A stretch of DNA of 13,973 bases, from contig CAYWWV010000034.1 of NCBI GenBank assembly GCA_964462185.1, positions 1 to 13,973 on the forward strand, read 5' to 3'. The DNA is from RBG-16-57-9 sp964462185 (GTDB taxonomy: Archaea; Thermoproteota; Bathyarchaeia; TCS64). The notes beneath the pieces were generated by a model that saw only the letters and a list, made by a program, of their open reading frames with translations, had not been told where the DNA came from and did no database searches. Below are positions 9,131 through 13,973 of the stretch, piece by piece (positions within the stretch are counted from its first letter, which is position 1; each line of letters starts with the position of its first letter). Made by a program: the position numbers and the translations under genes.

Positions 9131-9149
9131 TATTTAAAGTGGTTTTAAA
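9131..9149 (-). promoter_or_regulatory. Promoter of the RNA polymerase operon (two TATA candidates)
   Basis: Reading leftward, TTTAAAA occupies 9149-9143 and TTTAAATA occupies 9138-9131. The first would start transcription at about 9118-9120, giving a nearly leaderless mRNA beginning at the rpoB TTG. The second is the better TATA match but would start at about 9108, downstream of the TTG, which would force use of the ATG at 9085. The sequence does not settle which is used. Confidence 0.55.
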
Positions 9150-9150
9150 C

Positions 9151-9249
9151 CTGCTGGGGAGTGGGTTTGTGGGAGAAGGATAAATATCGGGATCTTCTAC
9201 CATCATGTAGCCTTTATTCACCTATTCAAAACCCATACTAACCCAGCAG
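9151..9249. other. Long imperfect inverted repeat, candidate folded element
   Basis: CTGCTGGG (9151-9158) is perfectly complementary to CCCAGCAG (9242-9249). After a small internal loop, TGGGTTT (9162-9168) pairs with AAACCCA (9229-9235). Inside, GTG and GAAGG can pair with CCTTT and CAC, and the tip CTAC-CATCAT-GTAG (9197-9210) is a hairpin. The result is one rod of more than 20 pairs over 99 nt. It lies between the RNA polymerase operon and the Sm-like gene, upstream of both promoters, so it need not be in either mRNA leader. No protein-coding signal is convincing here. I do not recognise an RNA family. Confidence 0.5.
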
Positions 9250-9337
9250 AGGCTATTACCTACGCTTTGTTCTAACTAAAAAATCTTTCTCTCCGCCGGG
9301 TTTGAGGGGGGCTGGATCCTTGTGTTGTTGGTGTAGG

Positions 9338-9350
9338 CCGTTTTTTGCAC
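9338..9350 (+). repeat. Short repeat, copy 1
   Basis: CCGTTTTTTGCAC occurs exactly here and again at 13034-13046. Here it ends 3 nt before the TATA box of the Sm-like gene. The longer string TAGGCCGTTTT (9334-9344) also recurs at 13063-13073. The T-run could be a termination signal or part of a regulator site. Confidence 0.45.
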
Positions 9351-9353
9351 AAA

Positions 9354-9361
9354 CTTTTATA
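9354..9361 (+). promoter_or_regulatory. TATA box for the Sm-like/L37e operon
   Basis: CTTTTATA is a good TATA element that predicts transcription start near 9384-9387. That leaves a short leader before the preferred ATG at 9411. The G-run and C-run just after it (9362-9370) lie between TATA box and start site. Confidence 0.6.
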
Positions 9362-9410
9362 GGGGGGCCCAGTATTTCGATTAGCGCCCTGGATGCGAGG
9401 TGTTGCTGGA

Positions 9411-9638
9411 ATGGCCGAGATGATTGAAAGAGTGCTGGAGAGGAGCGTTGGCAAGACTGTTCTCATCAAGCTTAGGGGGGGTCGAACGCTTAGGGGGACC
9501 CTGGAGGGCTTTGACCAACACGTCAACCTGTATATGAAGAACTCGGAGGAGGTCACCGATCCCATGAATACGGTGGAGATTGGCGACATAGTTCTTAGGG
9601 GTGACAACGTGATAATGGTCAGCCCTCCCCCGGAGTAG
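9411..9638 (+). CDS. Sm-like RNA-binding protein (archaeal LSm)
   Basis: Archaeal Sm-like protein of 75 aa. The family forms doughnut-shaped heptamers that bind U-rich RNA and act in RNA processing and turnover. The Sm1 motif is visible (VLIKLRGGRTLRGTLEGFDQ, then HVNLYM), as is Sm2 (IVLRGDNVIMVSP). I chose the ATG at 9411 because GAGGTG lies 8 nt upstream. The reading frame also offers an ATG at 9393, which would add six residues (MRGVAG) but lies only a few nt from the predicted transcript start and has no ribosome-binding site. The next gene, rpl37e, starts 11 nt after the stop; this pair is a conserved archaeal neighbourhood, so the two are probably cotranscribed. It is divergent from the RNA polymerase operon. 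Confidence 0.93.
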   Translation: MAEMIERVLERSVGKTVLIKLRGGRTLRGTLEGFDQHVNLYMKNSEEVTDPMNTVEIGDIVLRGDNVIMVSPPPE

Positions 9639-9648
9639 GTGTGTTTCC

Positions 9649-9831
9649 ATGCCGAGTAAGCATCCCATCCACCATGGCCACCGGGTTCACATTCGTTGTA
9701 GGCGTTGTGGTCGGAGGGCTTACCACCTTAGGGAGAAGAGGTGTGCTGCCTGTGGGTATGGTGCTTCTCCTCGTTTGAGGCGGTATTCTACCCAGAGGAA
9801 GGTTTTCCAGAGGGCTCGTAGGGTTTTGTAG
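9649..9831 (+). CDS. rpl37e: 50S ribosomal protein L37e
   Basis: Small basic zinc-ribbon protein of the large ribosomal subunit, 60 aa, the usual length. It begins with a His/Arg-rich stretch (HPIHHGHRVHIRC), followed by zinc ligands C17-x2-C20 and C33-x2-C36, and ends in a strongly basic tail (STQRKVFQRARRVL) that suits rRNA binding. The ATG at 9649 is 11 nt after the Sm-like stop, and GGTG seven nt upstream overlaps the end of that gene. Very likely cotranscribed with the Sm-like gene. The tRNA gene follows 52 nt after the stop with its own TATA box. Confidence 0.95.
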   Translation: MPSKHPIHHGHRVHIRCRRCGRRAYHLREKRCAACGYGASPRLRRYSTQRKVFQRARRVL

Positions 9832-9850
9832 GCCTTTTCCTGGGGGATAG

Positions 9851-9860
9851 TTTTTAATTT
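9851..9860 (+). promoter_or_regulatory. TATA box for tRNA-Leu
   Basis: The AT-rich run TTTTTAATTT is centred about 28 nt before the first base of the tRNA (9884), the spacing expected for an archaeal promoter, so the tRNA probably has its own start site. Confidence 0.6.
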
Positions 9861-9883
9861 CTCTGGGTTGTTGGTGTTGTTGC

Positions 9884-9994
9884 GCGGGAGTACCCGAGGC
9901 TGGTCAAAGGGGCGAGACTTAAGATCCTTGGTTTCGGGGATGGGATATCTCGTGTCTTAGGACTTCGAGGGTTCAAGTCCCTCCTCCCGCACCA
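9884..9994 (+). tRNA. tRNA-Leu (anticodon UAA), intron-containing, CCA encoded
   Basis: The acceptor stem is GCGGGAG (9884-9890) with CTCCCGC (9984-9990), followed by discriminator A9991 and an encoded CCA (9992-9994). The D stem is CCC/GGG (9893-9895 with 9909-9911). The anticodon stem CGAGA (9913-9917) pairs with TCTCG (9948-9952) only if 9924-9946 is removed. The loop then reads CUUAAGA with anticodon UAA at 9920-9922. The long variable arm GTC-TTAG-GAC (9954-9963) is the class II form used by tRNA-Leu. The T stem is GAGGG/CCCTC with loop TTCAAGT (9967-9983). All stems are perfectly paired, so the gene looks functional. Confidence 0.97.
9924..9946 (+). other. tRNA intron (23 nt, position 37/38) with bulge-helix-bulge
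   Basis: The intron sits at the standard archaeal site after tRNA position 37. A canonical splicing motif can be drawn. CUUA (9918-9921) pairs with UGGG (9941-9944) as the 4-bp central helix. The 3-nt bulges are AGA (9922-9924) and AUA (9945-9947), each cut after the second base. An inner helix is formed by UCCUU (9925-9929) with GGGGA (9936-9940), and the outer helix is the anticodon stem. This is the substrate of the archaeal tRNA splicing endonuclease. Confidence 0.9.
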
Positions 9995-10021
9995 AAAGAC
10001 CAGTAAGCTATTTAAGTGGAG

Positions 10022-10273
10022 CCAGCTGATGGCGCCTTCAGCCAAGCCATGATGAAAGGTCAAGGCGGAGCCGTGGTAAACAATTACAGTATTCTTAGCC
10101 TCTTTTTTCAAGGCCCTTTCTAGTGCTCCCTGTATCCGATATGCGACTTTTCTTCGCGTCTCCAGGCCTTCACACACTCTATGGTCTAGCTCTGCTTCTT
10201 TTGGGGTCTCGCGTAGAATGTGCCTCGGAAGACTCGTCATGTGGCTGTGGTAAATGTGGTATCGAATGGCCGT
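10022..10273 (-). pseudogene. Decayed fragment resembling a histidine phosphatase
   Basis: Reading leftward from a stop at 10276, the frame gives IYHSHM, then an R-x-ET segment, DHRVCEGLETRR, and KNTVIVYHGSALTF. This order resembles the second half of histidine-phosphatase (phosphoglycerate-mutase-like) proteins: a Y-S-S/D-x-x-R-A-x-E-T segment, a GxETRxE-x-x-R helix, and a strand ending in the second catalytic histidine (VxHG). The N-terminal RHG motif is missing. The frame has no ATG, GTG or TTG before 10240. Part of the middle looks deleted, and the frame runs without a stop into the antisense of the tRNA. I read it as a broken gene. The match is from memory of the family and no search was done; chance resemblance is possible. 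Confidence 0.4.
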
Positions 10274-10616
10274 TTAGTTGGTATTGGAGTCTTTGCAGGT
10301 TGTTTTAATCTCCTTTGAGGAGATGAACTCTGGTTCCTCTAAGATGTGTTTTCCGGAGTAGGAGTGTCAGAGTCGTTTATATCACTATTCACGTAAAATG
10401 TGGAGTTATGCTATAACTTATTATGTGGATAGGTGGGATTTGGTTCACGGTTTAAATAAAGGCATATGGAGGCTAATTAATCGCTGGTTTTTGGTGTGTG
10501 TTGTCTCTGAGAAGCAGATCCACTAAAATAAGGATTGAACCCTGGCTTAGGTCTGGTTCTAGAAAGTGTATGTCAAGGTGGTTCACCATTACCTTGGATC
10601 GATTCCGTATAGCTTT
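10274..10616. other. Intergenic stretch without a recognised gene
   Basis: AT-richer than its surroundings. It contains a perfect hairpin, ATCTCCT-TTG-AGGAGAT (10308-10324); a TATA-like TTTAAATAAA on the plus strand (10451-10460) with no gene after it; a TATA-like ATATAAA on the minus strand (about 10382-10376) in the right direction for the decayed fragment; and a nested inverted repeat, CAAGGT with ACCTTG (10574-10596). No open frame here looks coding. Confidence 0.4.
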
Positions 10617-10646
10617 AAAGAAAAACTAGGCGCTTTATACGCCTAG
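10617..10646 (-). terminator. Hairpin plus T-tract downstream of the propeller gene
   Basis: CTAGGCG (10626-10632) and CGCCTAG (10640-10646) form a perfect 7-bp stem with a 7-nt loop. Read on the minus strand, the stem is followed at once by TTTTTCTTT (10625-10617). This lies 28 nt past the stop of the minus-strand propeller gene and fits a transcription terminator. Archaea often need only the T-tract; a hairpin plus T-tract is less usual for them. Confidence 0.6.
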
Positions 10647-10674
10647 AATATAAATAATGAAAATAATGGCTTCC

Positions 10675-12801
10675 TCATTTAACGGAGAACCTTAGCAATC
10701 TTTCAGAGAATTTGAACTCTGCCACCCATAGATAACTTCCGTCAAAGGTGAGAGCAGCCGGCCAAAATAGCGTGTCGCGACCTATTTCAGGGCGGAATCC
10801 TTTCTTTCCTAGAATTATGTCGGCGGGTTTCCCCATTTTAGCATCCTCCACGGTGTTCCAAATATGTACTGCATTGTTTCCCGTGTCGCATACAAATAGG
10901 TGTTTATTATAGATAAGGGCTCCTTGAGGCAGGTTAAACATTCCAGTAAGCACTGTGGGCTGTGAATAGGGTAACTTGCTTATGTCGTATATGAAAATTG
11001 AGCCACCGGCGCCTGTAGTGGTAGCTGTAACGACAAGGTGTTCTCCATCGCTTGAAAGACGTGTAGGCCCCTCTACATCTATGCTGAAAACTGGTTCAGT
11101 ATCCTCATAGGGCACACCATTCCAGACATAGACCTTATTTGCCTTCTCATCAGCTAGATAAAAGTACTTATCGTCCATAGCCACGCCCTTCAACTCGTAG
11201 AACTCGATACTACCCAGATTCCTACTATGAACTACATCCGGCTCTTCTCCGTTTAGGGGAGGTGCCTTCCAGATGTAGACTGTCTGCTTACCTGCAAGAA
11301 CAAGCACTCCTTTATGTAGTGTGTTGTCCCAAGGGCCATCGAGGTTACTGTAAACATAGTCAGGCTTCGCTCCGTCTTCATTGGGTAGGCTTTTCCATAC
11401 GTAGAGCTTCCCATCAAAGTCTGACGACACAAAGAGGCTCTTTCCGTCGGTTACAGGAACGGGGTTGCTTATTATGAACTCTGTTTCAAGCGTATTGGTA
11501 TATAACTCAGGTGCACCAATGACAAAGTCAGGCTTTTGCTCAGGAGATGTGGGTAGTTGTTTGAATCCAACTATCTTGTTCCCATTGCTTAGAGAGATAT
11601 AGATGCTGCCATTATGATAGGCAATGCCTGAGCCGTCGCCACTTTGCTTTCCACCAAAATCGTAGCCGGAGCCTGCGTCTCCTCTAGTGCCTATTTCTAG
11701 GTCGGGAGGGTCGTTTTCGTCTTCGGGGAAACTGTTCCAGATGTAAAGTTTTTCACCAACAGCGATGAGTTTTCCGTCGTTGGTGAAGGTTGGGCCCCAT
11801 AGTATCTCTCCAATGGAGAGGTCGTCTCCAAATGGGTTCTTCATAAAGAAATCATATTTCTGGTTGTCTTCAGTGGGGAAAGACTTCCAGAAGAAATTTC
11901 CTCTTTCCTGTTTGAATGCATTGTGATCACCGATTATCAAGTTTGTGCCATCACTTCCTATTGTTCTGGGGGTTCCAAAGTCTTTGAGGTGAAGCACTAT
12001 GTCGGGTTCCTGGTTGTTGGTTGTTGGGAAGGTGTTCCAGATGAGGACTGAGGAACCAAGTGTCTTTGTGACGATGAGTTTCTCCCCGTTTGTCCAGACT
12101 GCCCATGGCCACCCTATGGTGCGAGGGTTGTTCGGGATGTCGTCTCCCTGGAGCACTATGTCCGCGGGTTGTTGGTTCCTTGTGGGGAAGCTGTTCCAAA
12201 TCAGTACTCTGTGGTTATATGTGTCTGCGACTATGAGGTGCTTTCCATCTGTGGCGACGCCTACCGGCCAGTTTAGTTCGTTGAGTTCGCTCCCTGGGTT
12301 GTTAGATGTAAAGTCTGGTTGGCCGAGGACGATGTCGGGGGCGGTGTTTTCCTTGGGAATCTTGTTCCATATTAATACGCGGTTGTTGTTTCGATCTGCG
12401 AGGATGAGGTGTGTTCCATCTGTTGCGATGCCTCCGGGGTGGTTAAAAAGGAGGGGGCCTCCAGCGTTGTTGAATCCGAAGCCTGATAGCATGAGGTCTG
12501 CTTCTTGGCCTGGTGTGAACCAGCCGGTGGGCTTGGCTTGAACTGGTTCATAGTTCGAGTTTATAGCCGTCACGGTGATTGATGGAAGCTGAGGGGGGTT
12601 GGGGGTTTGAGGGGGGTATTCTTGGTGGCTTTGGTTAGGTGTGGAGTTTGGGTTGGTTGTCTCAGGTTGCTCTTCGGGCGTTTCGTCGCTAGGTCCCTCT
12701 ACTAGGGTTGTTTTATTGTAGTTGAATCCTCTTACGAAGGCTAGGCCGATTATTGTTAGTAATGTGAAACCGATCAGCCAGTATTTTATTTCGTGTTTCA
12801 T
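10675..12801 (-). CDS. Membrane-anchored extracellular beta-propeller protein (NHL-like repeats)
   Basis: A 708-aa protein of unknown specific role. Residues 7-25 form one hydrophobic helix after a charged start, a signal anchor; there is no lipobox cysteine. Residues 30-75 are a Pro/Thr/Glu/Asn-rich linker of the kind that tethers surface proteins. From about residue 100 to the end there are about twelve diverged repeats. Typical units are HPGGIATDGTHLILAD (121-136) followed by NRVLIWN, and WPVGVATDGKHLIVAD (178-193) followed by HRVLIWN. Most repeats end in V-x-I-W-N/K-x-x-P, often followed by P-D. The repeat resembles NHL-type propellers, and twelve units suggest two six-bladed propellers. 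Such domains usually bind proteins or carbohydrates, and a few are enzymes; no catalytic residues can be picked out. The start is the ATG at 12801, 34-41 nt after a TATA box. It appears monocistronic, with a terminator-like hairpin after it. Structural class is confident; function is not. Confidence 0.85.
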   Translation of the reverse strand: MKHEIKYWLIGFTLLTIIGLAFVRGFNYNKTTLVEGPSDETPEEQPETTNPNSTPNQSHQEYPPQTPNPPQLPSITVTAINSNYEPVQAKPTGWFTPGQEADLMLSGFGFNNAGGPLLFNHPGGIATDGTHLILADRNNNRVLIWNKIPKENTAPDIVLGQPDFTSNNPGSELNELNWPVGVATDGKHLIVADTYNHRVLIWNSFPTRNQQPADIVLQGDDIPNNPRTIGWPWAVWTNGEKLIVTKTLGSSVLIWNTFPTTNNQEPDIVLHLKDFGTPRTIGSDGTNLIIGDHNAFKQERGNFFWKSFPTEDNQKYDFFMKNPFGDDLSIGEILWGPTFTNDGKLIAVGEKLYIWNSFPEDENDPPDLEIGTRGDAGSGYDFGGKQSGDGSGIAYHNGSIYISLSNGNKIVGFKQLPTSPEQKPDFVIGAPELYTNTLETEFIISNPVPVTDGKSLFVSSDFDGKLYVWKSLPNEDGAKPDYVYSNLDGPWDNTLHKGVLVLAGKQTVYIWKAPPLNGEEPDVVHSRNLGSIEFYELKGVAMDDKYFYLADEKANKVYVWNGVPYEDTEPVFSIDVEGPTRLSSDGEHLVVTATTTGAGGSIFIYDISKLPYSQPTVLTGMFNLPQGALIYNKHLFVCDTGNNAVHIWNTVEDAKMGKPADIILGKKGFRPEIGRDTLFWPAALTFDGSYLWVAEFKFSERLLRFSVK

Positions 12802-12834
12802 CTTTGCTTCATCTATGGGGTTTTTAGTTTATGG

Positions 12835-12842
12835 TTTTTAAA
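12835..12842 (-). promoter_or_regulatory. TATA box for the propeller gene
   Basis: Read on the minus strand, TTTAAAAA lies 34-41 nt before the ATG at 12801, predicting transcription start near 12812 and a leader of about 10 nt. Confidence 0.55.
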
Positions 12843-13016
12843 CATGTGCATATTGACACCATATGTGGTTGGGTTTGCAGGTAAGCACTAATGTTTTGAA
12901 TACTGGGTGGATGGTTTAACTGTGGACAAGACTTATTGGAGTTTTGAATTCAGGCAAACTCGTTAGGTGACGGTGTTAAAGATACTATGGCTGTTTGAAG
13001 TGTATATGTGGCTTTG
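12843..13016. other. Spacer between propeller gene and folded element
   Basis: No coding frame is convincing. A TATA-like TGTATATG is at 13001-13008 on the plus strand, and a weaker GTTAAAGATA is near 12975-12984. Either could serve a rightward transcript covering the folded element and the kinase gene. The rest shows nothing I can interpret. Confidence 0.3.
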
Positions 13017-13114
13017 AACCAGCCGTCGCAGGCCCGTTTTTTGCACTTTTCAGAGTCCGATCTAGGCCGTTTTACGGGTTCTTTTCTTTTAACCGCCCCT
13101 GTAACGGCTGGGTT
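13017..13114 (+). other. Candidate structured RNA or leader element
   Basis: The ends pair over a long distance. AACC-AGCCGT (13017-13026) is complementary to ACGGCT (13104-13109) and GGTT (13111-13114), with one bulged G. After a 2x2 internal loop, CAGG (13029-13032) pairs with CCTG (13098-13101). Stacked directly on this, CCCGT (13033-13037) pairs with ACGGG (13074-13078). That gives 14 closing pairs plus a 5-bp second helix, with an unpaired T-rich 3' arm. It lies 121-218 nt before the kinase start and could be in its leader, or be a separate small RNA on either strand. I do not recognise an Rfam-type family. Confidence 0.4.
13034..13046 (+). repeat. Short repeat, copy 2
   Basis: Exact second copy of CCGTTTTTTGCAC (first at 9338-9350), lying inside the folded element. 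A related partial copy, TAGGCCGTTTT, follows at 13063-13073, so the motif is effectively doubled here. Confidence 0.45.
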
Positions 13115-13120
13115 GTTGTA

Positions 13121-13150
13121 CCCCCCCTCCCCCCCTTTTGGTTTGGGGGG
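13121..13150. repeat. C-run/G-run inverted repeat
   Basis: Seven C, one T, seven C (13121-13135), then TTTTGGTTT, then six G (13145-13150). The second C-run can pair with the G-run as a very stable 6-bp hairpin, and the two C-runs make the minus strand able to form a G-quadruplex-like structure. It comes 6 nt after the folded element. It could attenuate or terminate a rightward transcript, though no T-tract follows on the plus strand. Confidence 0.5.
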
Positions 13151-13234
13151 TGTGTCTCCAGCGTTTCTGGCCTTGGGTTTGTTGTGAATAGTGTTTTAGG
13201 GGTGTGGTTTGTTTTATGGTTGGGAGGGGTTTAG

Positions 13235-13915
13235 TTGGGGAATGATGGGAGTGAGTTGGATAGGCGTGTGGTCGAGGCTATGGGGGAGATCTCCTCGGAG
13301 TTGGCCCATGATCTCCGGGGGCCTCTTCAAACCATTCGGAACGCTGTGTTTCTTTTGGAGCGTAGCCCTGGGGACCAGCGTTTTCTGGAGATCATCCGCC
13401 AGAGCGTGGACCAGGCCACCAGGCTTCTAGACGCCTTCCGGGAGTTTTACAAGGGCCACATCCTGAATCCCATGGAGGTGAGGCTTTCCAGCGTGGTGGA
13501 CCTGGCCTTCTCGGGGGTGGAGGTTCCCGAGGGGGTGGAGGTGGTTAAGGAGGTGGAGGAGGGGTGTTCCCTGGTTGTGGATCCGGGGAAGCTGGCCCTC
13601 GCCATTCGCCATCTGGTGGTCAACGGCTTGGAGTCCATGGGTGGTGGGGGGGTCTTGTATCTGCGGGGTGGTGCGAGGGGTGGTGGGCGGGTTGTGGTGG
13701 AGGTGGAGGACACTGGTGGGGGTGTGGCTGAGGAGGTTTTGGATGTGTTGTTTGTGCCTTTCCACTCGGAGAAGAAGCGGGGTTTGGGGTTGGGGCTGCC
13801 CACGGCCAAGAGAATCGTGGAGGCCCACGGCGGGGCCATCCAATATAAGCCGCGTCCAGGAGGCGGGGCCGTCTTCACCCTGGAGATACCTACCAAGCCT
13901 GGCTTTGGAGAGTGA
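13235..13915 (+). CDS. Sensor-less histidine kinase
   Basis: Soluble two-component histidine kinase core of 226 aa. The family autophosphorylates a histidine with ATP and passes the phosphate to a response regulator. H-box: ELAHDLRGPLQTIRNAVFLL with phospho-acceptor His25. The ATPase domain has an N-box RHLVVNGLESM (Asn130), G1 box EDTGGGV (Asp159), an F-box-like LFVPFHSEKK (171-180) and G2 box GLGLGL (183-188). There is no transmembrane segment and no PAS, GAF or HAMP domain before the H-box, so sensing must come from a partner or the short N-terminus. The start is TTG at 13235, directly after a stop codon, with GGAGGGG 5 nt upstream. Later in-frame starts exist at TTG 13256 and ATG 13280, the latter only 11 codons before the H-box histidine. 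The gene is very G-rich on the coding strand. No response regulator is complete in the window. Confidence 0.9.
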   Translation: MGNDGSELDRRVVEAMGEISSELAHDLRGPLQTIRNAVFLLERSPGDQRFLEIIRQSVDQATRLLDAFREFYKGHILNPMEVRLSSVVDLAFSGVEVPEGVEVVKEVEEGCSLVVDPGKLALAIRHLVVNGLESMGGGGVLYLRGGARGGGRVVVEVEDTGGGVAEEVLDVLFVPFHSEKKRGLGLGLPTAKRIVEAHGGAIQYKPRPGGGAVFTLEIPTKPGFGE

Positions 13916-13919
13916 GAAA

Positions 13920-13973
13920 GTGAAAAAATTGGGGGTTTATGGGTCTGGGTGTGTTTGTGCGCACCATTCTATG
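13920..13973 (+). CDS. Possible start of a downstream gene, cut by the window edge
   Basis: A GTG at 13920 lies 9 nt after GGAG (13907-13910) and opens 18 codons to the window end (KKLGVYGSGCVCAHHSM after the start). It would be 4 nt after the kinase stop, as expected for an operon partner such as a response regulator, but the peptide does not look like a receiver domain N-terminus. A competing frame begins with ATG at 13939 (MGLGVFVRTIL). Too short to decide. Confidence 0.25.
   Translation, partial: MKKLGVYGSGCVCAHHSM

Noticed and set aside
9105..9206. 33-codon minus-strand frame upstream of and overlapping the rpoB start
   Set aside because: It runs through both TATA candidates and the folded element and has no recognisable product; best explained as chance.
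10030..10060. Box C-like ATGATGA near a CTGA on the plus strand, possible C/D guide RNA
   Set aside because: The boxes are in the wrong order and no D box follows at a workable distance.
9854..10240. 128-aa minus-strand open frame over the tRNA
   Set aside because: Its second half (WCGRRDLNPR and onward) is the familiar translation of antisense tRNA sequence and cannot be a real protein end. Only the first part is kept, as a possible decayed gene.
10123..10308. 61-aa plus-strand open frame
   Set aside because: It lies opposite the decayed phosphatase fragment and has no family features or ribosome-binding site.
12995..13234. 79-aa plus-strand open frame before the kinase
   Set aside because: It starts with TTG, has a low-complexity Phe/Gly/Val-rich translation, and crosses the folded element and the C-run; no coding signal.
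1..13973. CRISPR arrays, insertion sequences, rRNA genes
   Set aside because: No regularly spaced direct repeats, transposase frames or rRNA sequence were seen on either strand.

Overview
The window reads as a chromosomal segment of an archaeon. The evidence is a full-length, unsplit RNA polymerase subunit A (1277 aa), an intact subunit B, the rpoB-rpoA-rpl30e-nusA gene order, an Sm-like protein next to ribosomal protein L37e, TATA-box promoters, and a tRNA-Leu with an archaeal bulge-helix-bulge intron. The unsplit A subunit and the intron suggest a TACK-type lineage (Thaumarchaeota, Aigarchaeota or Bathyarchaeia-like). This placement is inference and could not be tested here.

Layout. Positions 1-143 hold an undecided left edge and a TATA box. 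Positions 144-1196 (+) encode an E1-like adenylating enzyme (MoeB/ThiF/UbaA type) with an additional C-terminal domain. Its stop codon lies 9 nt from the end of the convergent RNA polymerase operon. That operon runs on the minus strand from 9118 to 1206: rpoB, rpoA, rpl30e, nusA, with gaps of 3-10 nt or an 8-nt overlap. The 9119-9410 spacer is divergent. It carries TATA boxes for both sides and a long imperfect inverted repeat (9151-9249) that looks like a folded RNA or DNA element. Rightward come the Sm-like gene (start preferred at 9411), rpl37e, and an intron-containing tRNA-Leu(UAA) with encoded CCA.

Right of the tRNA the region becomes accessory. On the minus strand at 10022-10273 there is a decayed fragment resembling the C-terminal half of a histidine-phosphatase (phosphoglycerate-mutase-like) protein, then about 340 nt without a recognisable gene, then a hairpin plus T-tract that fits a minus-strand terminator. 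The large minus-strand gene at 10675-12801 encodes a membrane-anchored extracellular protein with about twelve propeller repeats. A 433-nt spacer follows, containing a second folded element (13017-13114) and a C-run/G-run hairpin. Then comes a short, sensor-less histidine kinase (13235-13915, +), and possibly the start of another gene at the right edge.

Function. The left two thirds is information-processing core: transcription (RpoA, RpoB, NusA-like), translation (L30e, L37e, tRNA-Leu) and RNA metabolism (Sm-like). The right third is cell-surface and signalling material with no evident link to the core. The least explained sequences are the two folded intergenic elements and a 13-nt sequence that occurs both upstream of the Sm-like gene and inside the second element. 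No CRISPR array, insertion sequence or rRNA gene was seen.
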